Below are positions 57,350 through 64,000 of a stretch of 64,000 nucleotides of DNA, one piece after another. Position 1 is the first letter of the stretch, and each line of letters opens with the position of its first letter. Origin of the DNA: Coriaria nepalensis (taxonomy: Eukaryota > Streptophyta > Magnoliopsida > Cucurbitales > Coriariaceae); assembly GCA_027186245.1 (NCBI GenBank), contig CP114487.1:5761001-5825000 (forward strand), in the 5' to 3' direction. A model generated the notes under the pieces. It had not been told where the DNA came from. It saw nothing but the letters and a program-made list of their open reading frames with translations, and did not search any database. The translations under genes and the position numbers were made by a program.

Positions 57350-59270
57350 TTTTACATACAGTGTTGTTTCTATTTTTGACAACGAAGGTTTATCCTGATG
57401 TCAAAGAACAATAGTTTTATCATCTCATTAGATGAAATCTTTTATGGTGACAGTTAAAATGTATAATAGATATAACTTATCTCAATATTGAATAAAATAA
57501 GAGAAGAAAAGTTTGATGTAATTCATACCAACGACACAAGAATTCACAAAGTTGCTTTGATGTAATTGATTCTGAATCAATAATAACTTGTGAACTTTGG
57601 TTTATTAGGCATGATAATCAGATGTCTTTTTGTTACAATAAAAAATTAGATTCGCTCCTAGTAGACACCTTCTAGATTTTCGAATGAAGGTATCATACCT
57701 TATTAGATTTGATACGATTAGTCAGATAATCTTTCATAAAATTTTCAAGGATTATACTAAAAAATATAATTGCTACATGCGAAATAGAATTCCCTCCAAT
57801 TCCTTTTCTTTTCTACTTCATATTAGATATGGAGTGGTAGAAGAATTTCATTGAACCATATTATGACATGGAGATATAATTGGACATAAGGTTTGAAATA
57901 TATATTATTTTGTAGGATATCCTAAGGGTATGTTAGGATATTATTTACATCATACTCTATAACAAAAGTTGTTTGTTATGTGAACCGCTACCTTTTCATA
58001 GAGGGATTTTTTTTAAAGAACTTGTGGGAGTATGATAGAACTTGAAGAAATTCAAGAACCACAACATGATTACAGATAGAGAATTCTTTACTCACTGAAC
58101 TAACATATGAGACACCCTCAAAAGAGACAATTGTGAAATCTCAAAGTCTACAAAGAATTCTTAGATCCAATATTTTTCTTGTGAGCCCAAACGTCAAAGA
58201 TTTCTAGTTCCAAAATCCTAGTTAGGGTTCGGTCAATGATGATGACCCTACGATATATTCCCAGCCTATTACCAATTTGGATGATGAGAAATAGACACAC
58301 CTAAAAGAATAGTTGCTAAAGGATGAACAAATATTGCTTCCATTTACATCATAATTCTATGTGAAAAACTATTATTCTAAACAGTAACCTCAAATTAAAA
58401 GTATAGTTCATATAACCTGTGGTTTTCACATAGAATTGCACAAAGAAATTGTGTAAGCTACAAGGATCCATTCATGGATTGAAATAAGCATCTTGAAATT
58501 GGGACATTTATTTCAATAAAATGATCAAATCATTTGATTTCATTAAAAATGAAGATGATCATTCTCTATACACGATGGTTAGTGAAAATACAAAATGTTC
58601 ATAAATTTCTATATAGATGACATACTACTCATTAGAGAATGTGGTAGCTATGTTACAATCTATTAAGCTGTAATTGTTGAAATAACACTCCATAATATTG
58701 GGGTAAAGAATCTATTGTTTCTATAAAGATAGATTCTAAAGATTGCTTCACTTGACCCAAACGACATACCAAGGAAAAATTGCTAAAGATGTTTAGCATA
58801 AAAAATTCCACGAGATGACTTTTGCTAATTAGTTAACAACTAAGCCTCTCTTAAGAGATGTAAACTAAGACATGAGAGGAGTGTTATTAGCATGAGTATA
58901 ATACCTGATGCTTAGGTGATAGGGTCTATCATATATGCTATACTATGTATGCTACCAGATATAGTAAATCCTCTAAAGAGTTACGAGCATGTTTAAGGCA
59001 ATAAGGTTGGTAAGCATTAAGATACTATTAAGAATGTCCTTAATTGATTTAGAAGTACTTAAAAGATATTCTTAATTATATGGAGAATCCAAATTGAAAA
59101 TTGAGATTTCACAAACTAATTCTTCATTATAGCATAAATCAGTTTTGTTTGTTCACCTATATTTAAGGAGCAGTAAAAGTAAAAAAGTTCCAAATCAGGA
59201 AACAACCATAAAATCACCACTAAGGCCGAATACATTACAACTTTAAATGTAGTAAAAGTGGTGTTTTTGA
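57350..59270 (+). pseudogene. Second Copia internal region of the same family, heavily decayed
   Basis: The order of blocks repeats that of the neighbour at 54290-56010, in the same orientation. There is a gag-pre-integrase-like stretch (57360-57480) and a block matching aagagagtttgatgt...acaagaattca (57500-57620). A ttattttgtaggatatcctaagg block (57903) is the YFVGYPK region. RT runs from QAS-NWDIYFNKMIKSFDFIKN (58490) to box FYIDDILLI at 58607-58633, followed by a D-IYRDR/THLTQTTYQG-like stretch. RNase H TTKAEYITTLNVVK is at 59205-59262, a part missing in the neighbour. Stops are dense. Confidence 0.78.
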
Positions 59271-59279
59271 TGAAAATTT

Positions 59280-61120
59280 CATTACTAGACTTGATATGCT
59301 TCCTAACATTATTTAATCACACAGTAATTGACTACGAAAATAATAATGCAGTTCCACAAAGAAAAGGGAACCTTGGTCTCATCAAAGTCCAAACACATGT
59401 TACAATATTTTCACATAATTTGATAGTGACTCGGAATGTGAATATGAATATAGTAGATCCATTCCATTGACCTAAAATTTTGCTCACATTTAGATGTATC
59501 TCTCTTACGTGAGTTCCATAAACCATAAAAATTGTAGTTCAAGATACGTTTGTTTTCTCCTTCAAGAATCATTTGTCTTAAAATCATATGATAACAAAAC
59601 ATATTCTAATGGGTTTCATTCCATTACCTATATCTTGCCATTATGTCTTTAAAAACCTCCTAGACCAGTTTCATTTTAAAACTACTTCTCATGCTTTAAT
59701 ATGATATATTATTTGCTGAATTTGAATTAGTAGAACAAAAGTTATAGCTTGTCAAACTTTCTGCTCTAATTACTTGTTTTCAGATTGACCACCTACTTAT
59801 CATCAACTTTGAAATGATATTACTTCTTTCTCCAATGCTGAAAATTTTTTAGTCTTATGTCATTTGGAAGATCATGACCTCTTATGTGTTTTTGTAAGAT
59901 CTCATAATTTTCTATGAATATTATTATGACCAAAAGTTTGTGAGAGTACCTACTAGTCACATGTCAAATTCGAGTTTTTAAAATTGGATAACCTAACTTC
60001 CACTATTGTTAAATCAGTTAATACATATATGTTTGTTATGTTCTCAGCCTCTTTGGAAAGCTAAGATAGTCTAATTTTATAATATAAATTATTAGGATTT
60101 TAGAGCCTATAGAATTCAACTACCAAAACATAATACAATACTATTTCATTTTCAGTTCTGCAACAACATGCTTACAAGGCTTATTAAACCTTTAGATGAC
60201 ATGGAGGAGGTGTGGAAATGTTTGACATGCATCAAGGGATGCTTTCCACCTCTTCCTTCTCTTTTAATTATTTAATTCCTCTAAAATTATGAATTTCAAA
60301 ATAGCTCTGCTTCTATTTATTTTACTATTCTTATTTACCCTAAGAATTTTAAATTTTATTTTTTCATCCGAAAATAACTTCCGAAGTAAAATTTTAATAT
60401 TGAAATCTTATATTCGAACTAGGAATTTCTTAGTCAACCATGTAAAATTAATTTATGTTCCTATTATATATTGTTACGAGTTCATGGGGGTTTACATTCT
60501 CACTTCCTTAAATAAAATTTGTCTTGGAAATTTAGTCGAAAATTGACATTTAAACTAGATACCTCATAAATTGTTTGACACCACTTATCATTATCTCTAT
60601 AATCTTGTTATTTATATCCTATGCTGGAAACAACACTTCAAACATTTTGTAATACAAGAAACATCATCTCCCTACTACCAGATTATCACTTTGGGAATTT
60701 GGGTTACACATGTTAACACTGTCAAGTGCTTCTAGTCAAGGACTTCTTACATGGTACCCTTAACATCATCGAGTCTAGCTTCGACTTAGTTCAAGTGTTA
60801 TCGATCACTTATTCATGGTCTTTAATCTATAGGGGTGTACTCATGTTCAACAAGGGAACTAGTGGGACGCCCTAATTGTCTGTTATAGGTTCAATCAATT
60901 TGAACTTGAGTTCTAAATTAAAAGCTTAAACCCTTCTCTAGTTTACTCTTAATGAACTTCTTATTTTTATCTTCTACATTGCACTTAATGGAAAAAAAAA
61001 CAACAATTCAAACATTTCACATGTCATAAAAATGGCATAACCAGACGTATAACACATCATATATTTCATGTCAGACAATGAGTGTATAATGCTCACATAT
61101 ACCCTATTATTATGCCTATG
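59280..61120. other. Spacer, no gene recognised
   Basis: AT-rich DNA. Part of it (60600-61100) may be gypsy LTR or UTR belonging to the - strand gypsy tail that follows, but no LTR ends were found. Short open frames have no recognisable content. Confidence 0.4.
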
Positions 61121-61129
61121 TCCCTGGGA

Positions 61130-62060
61130 AATTAAAATGATTTCGAGTACTTTTTCTTCATCTCATCCTCTCTTTCCCATGTAGCTTCTTTTCTCTTATG
61201 ACTTTGTCATAACACCTTAACTAGTGATATGATCATATTTCTAAGTATTTTCCTCCTTGTAATCTAATATTTGCATTGGCTCTCTTCATAGGATAAATCT
61301 TCTCGTAGCTAAATGTGTTCATGTTCTAGTATATGCGAGGGATCATATACGTCTTTCCTGAAAATGGAGACGTGGAACATGTTGTGTACTGAGAACATCT
61401 CTGGTGCTAAGGCAAGCTTTAAAGCAACTTTGCTGATTCGTTCTAATATTTACAATGGTTCAATGTATCTTTGGCTCAATTTTCTCTTCTTTCCAAAATT
61501 CATTAGGGCTTTCATAGGTGCAACTTAAAAAAATATAGAGTCTCTAGTTTAGAACTCAAGAGGTTTTCGTCTTCTATTTGCGTAGCTTTTCTACTAGCTA
61601 AGAACAGTTTTCATTCTCTATTTTACCTTCTTGACTTCTTCAATCGTAGCTTCAATGAAGTCAAAGTTCATTAGCCTCCCTTCTCATATTTCATACCAGT
61701 GACTGGCGATCTACACTTTCTCTGATATAAAGATTCATAGGGCACCATTCAGATATATGCTTGGTAACTATTATTATAGGATAATTCTATTAATAGTATA
61801 TACTTATTCCATGCTCCCTTAAAATCTAGGACACAAGTTCATTTAAGGGTGAAAAGCCATGCTAAACTTAAGCTTCAATCCCATTGGTCGTCGATCAATT
61901 TTCTAAAATTTAGAAATAAATCTACAATCATAGTCTAAAATTATCAACAAAAGCACCTCATGTAATCATACGGTTTCATTCATATACAGCTCTGCTAATT
62001 GTTCTAGGGAATGCGTGCTTTATATGGGTAAGAAGTGTGCTAATTTGATTAATCTGTTGA
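61130..62060 (-). pseudogene. Ty3/gypsy integrase/chromodomain-type C terminus
   Basis: On the - strand, ordered motifs of a gypsy polyprotein end are present. CRSPVTGMKYEKGG gives the RRCRSPI.WYEVGE region. LMKFGKKRKLSQRYIEPL, LERISKVALKLALAPEMFSV and HNMFHVSIFRKDVYDPSHIL follow. The C-terminal block is LVKVLQSHKRKEATWEREDE. The last block is the chromodomain-like end of this lineage. It differs from the tail at 20500-21430 in being better preserved at its C terminus. Frame breaks and stops are present, and everything upstream of integrase is missing. Confidence 0.85.
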
Positions 62061-62329
62061 CAACTACCTAGATTGCACTTTGCTCCCATTTCAATTCTTT
62101 AATCTCAATTGTTTTATAATATCCCATTTAATTGCTTCTCATAGTTAGATTAATTTTATAAACTAAATATTATAAGGGATATATTAGATTAATAATTAAG
62201 TAAGACTTGCACATTATAAAGAGTAAGATAGATGTCATGTAAGTATAAGGTGAAATGTCCCTTGTGGCTAGCACTAATTTTCGAGATGCTTACAGTGGGG
62301 CATGGTGATAGAACTGGTTTTAAACTCAA

Positions 62330-62900
62330 GGTGGAAATTGTCGAGGGTTTATAGGGTGAGCCCAAACCGGATGGCCCAATGAGTACCTTTAGGTTGAAAC
62401 TAGTAACTCGATGGATCTTTGCCAGTCAAAGAAATCATGTTGGTACAAAACACATAACCGGGTCTGTTTTGGAGATAATAGAAAGGTTGTGGACTACTTT
62501 AAAGATATAGAAAGTTATGGGGTTATTTTGGGAATAAGAGAAAAAAATTGTGATTGCACCGCCAAAATTCATGAGAAGGAAATCCTAATCCCAAACCTAC
62601 ACTTTCAATAATTATCCACGCCACACCTAGGCTATTTCGTGTCTTTCGATTTTTTTACCTTCTGCCAGGAAATACCAACCCACGTGTCAAGTTTCCTAAT
62701 GAGATTATATATCTCACTTTCTTCATTTCTTCTATTTTGACCACCCTTGCACATCATGTTTCACATTGATTCAACCTCTGCTCTCATAACTTGCATTTCT
62801 CAAGTTAACAAAATAAAATTGTAAGGTAAGTCTTCAATTCTACTTTATAATGAAAGAGTATACAAAGTAAGATTCTCCTTATCCCTAAGAGATGAAAAAG
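62330..62900 (+). mobile_element. Start of a Copia-type 3' LTR
   Basis: aactcaaggtggaaattgtc at 62319-62338 resembles the polypurine tract plus LTR start of plant Copia elements (caaggtggagattgt). If so, the LTR begins TGTCGAGGG at about 62336. Its end and the rest of the element were not identified. Confidence 0.4.
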
Positions 62901-63010
62901 ACAATTGGATAAATAGATGGAGGAATTATTTCTTTATTCAGTTAGTTGAAATAAGAAAGAAAATAATATTTATTACATACACAAGCAGTATACTATATAC
63001 ATGAATGGTG

Positions 63011-63036
63011 TATATATATATATATATATATATATA
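63011..63036. repeat. (TA)n microsatellite
   Basis: Thirteen uninterrupted TA dinucleotides. Confidence 0.95.
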
Positions 63037-63164
63037 ACTAAAGTATTGGAATTCTTAAGGTTTATACATCTTAAGTAGTTAGTAAGGTTTCTAATCTGTC
63101 AAAGTTTAAAGCTTATCAGCATATAGAGTGTGTGAGAGCTACTAACTCAGGTGTTAATATGAAT

Positions 63165-64000
63165 GGCTCGACGTACTTAATACTAGACGTACTCGACACC
63201 TCCAATATGCAAATAGCTTAATCTATTCGACATACTCGATTCCTCAAAGTACTCGATATACTCGATGCCTTAAAGTATTTGAGGCCTTCGATATGCAAAG
63301 TGCTCGGCGTACTTGATGTACTTGATGCTTCAATGTACTCGACATACTCGATGTCTCGACGTACTTGAAGAACTCGATGCCTCTATGTACTTGACGTACT
63401 CGATGGCTCGGCATACGTGATGTACTCGATGCCTTGATGTTCTCAATTTACTTGATGCCTCGACATACTCGACGTACTCGACACCTTCAATATGCGAATG
63501 GCTTGATGTACTCAACGTACTCAACGCCTTGATGCCTCGACGTACTCGATGTACTCGACACCTCCAATTTGTGAATGGCTCGACATACTCGATGCCTCAA
63601 AGTACTCAATGTACTCGATGCCTCGAAGTACTCGATGCCTCGAAGTACTCGATGTACTCGATTCATTGAAGTACTCGATGTGCTCGATGCCTTGAAGTAC
63701 TCGACATACTCTATACCTCGAAGTATTCGACATACTCGGTGCATTCATATGCAAAGTGCTCAATGTACTCGACGTACTTGATGCCTTTTTTATGTGAAGT
63801 GCTCGACGTACTTGATGTACTCAATGCCTCGACGTACTCGATGTCTCGATGTACTTAATACCTCGATGTACTTGATGCCTCTAAAATGCGACATACACGA
63901 CGTTTCCAACATGCAACGTACCCGACGCTTCCAACATGCAACATACTCGACGCCTCGATGTACCCGATACCTTGACGTACTTGACACCTTGATGTGCTAG
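63165..64000. repeat. Minisatellite of tactcgatg/cctcgaag units, runs off the window
   Basis: More than 800 bases are built from short units: tactcga(t/c)g (9-10 bases) and a 17-base compound tactcgatgcctcgaag, in varied order. Periodic inserts of ccaatatgc(a/g)aatggc or tatgcaaagtgct suggest a longer higher-order unit. Unit divergence is moderate and the array continues past position 64000. Open frames on both strands across it (rich in Ser-Thr-Arg or Tyr-Val-Glu) are a by-product of the repeat lacking stops. Confidence 0.92.

Noticed and set aside
60289..60546. 85-codon frame with a hydrophobic N terminus like a signal peptide
   Set aside because: It is AT-driven Phe/Leu/Ile composition in a decayed region, with no cleavage-site or domain evidence.
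63330..64000. Several overlapping open frames with Ser/Thr/Arg or Tyr/Val/Glu repeats
   Set aside because: They follow from a stop-free minisatellite on both strands and have no start context, domain or composition of a real gene.

Overview
The window is nuclear DNA of a flowering plant. It has one split, intact housekeeping gene with 21 exons, very AT-rich spacers, and decayed plant transposable elements of most major classes. I cannot name the species. No prokaryote-type system such as CRISPR, an operon or a defence island is present. The only gene I judge functional is a UDP-glucose pyrophosphorylase (UGPase) on the + strand at 37521-47089. Its spliced reading frame is complete at 472 residues, and its first intron begins with GC instead of GT.

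Layout. 1-2060: AT-rich spacer with telomere-like motifs, a 133-bp duplication and an LTR-like TATA region. 2200-4800: broken hAT transposase (- strand) with a recognisable promoter. 4825-8050: 3' part of a Copia LTR, its primer-binding site and untranslated leader (+). 8060-11155: block of mitochondrial origin carrying rrn18 and rrn26 pieces and a plastid-derived psbA end plus trnH(GUG). 13057-16300: broken DUF1985/Ulp1-protease gene of the kind carried by Mutator-like elements, including reiterated exon-intron units. 17934-21330: Ty3/gypsy LTR and integrase tail (-). 21400-23480: MULE transposase remnant (-) split by a Tourist-like MITE. 24504-24635: 34-bp minisatellite. 26780-36090: two head-to-head Ty3/gypsy remnants of Tat type. 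The left one has a plant-mobile-domain pseudogene antisense to it.

37423-47089: the UGPase gene. Intron 12 holds a hAT-like MITE and two tandem duplications. Intron 19 holds a Copia pol fragment that is itself split by a LINE endonuclease fragment. 47987-50045: a second DUF1985 gene, cut by a Copia LTR (50116-51899, -) and pol tail. 52795-56170 and 57350-59270: two further decayed Copia elements (+). 61130-62060: gypsy integrase/chromodomain tail (-). 62330-62900: start of a Copia 3' LTR. 63165-64000: minisatellite that runs off the window.

The elements do not form a joint pathway. They record layered insertions around and inside one essential sugar-nucleotide gene. The observations most worth checking are the antisense plant-mobile-domain gene in a Tat-type element, the repeated exon-intron units in the Ulp1-type gene, the plastid-to-mitochondrion-to-nucleus composite, and the non-canonical first intron of the UGPase gene.
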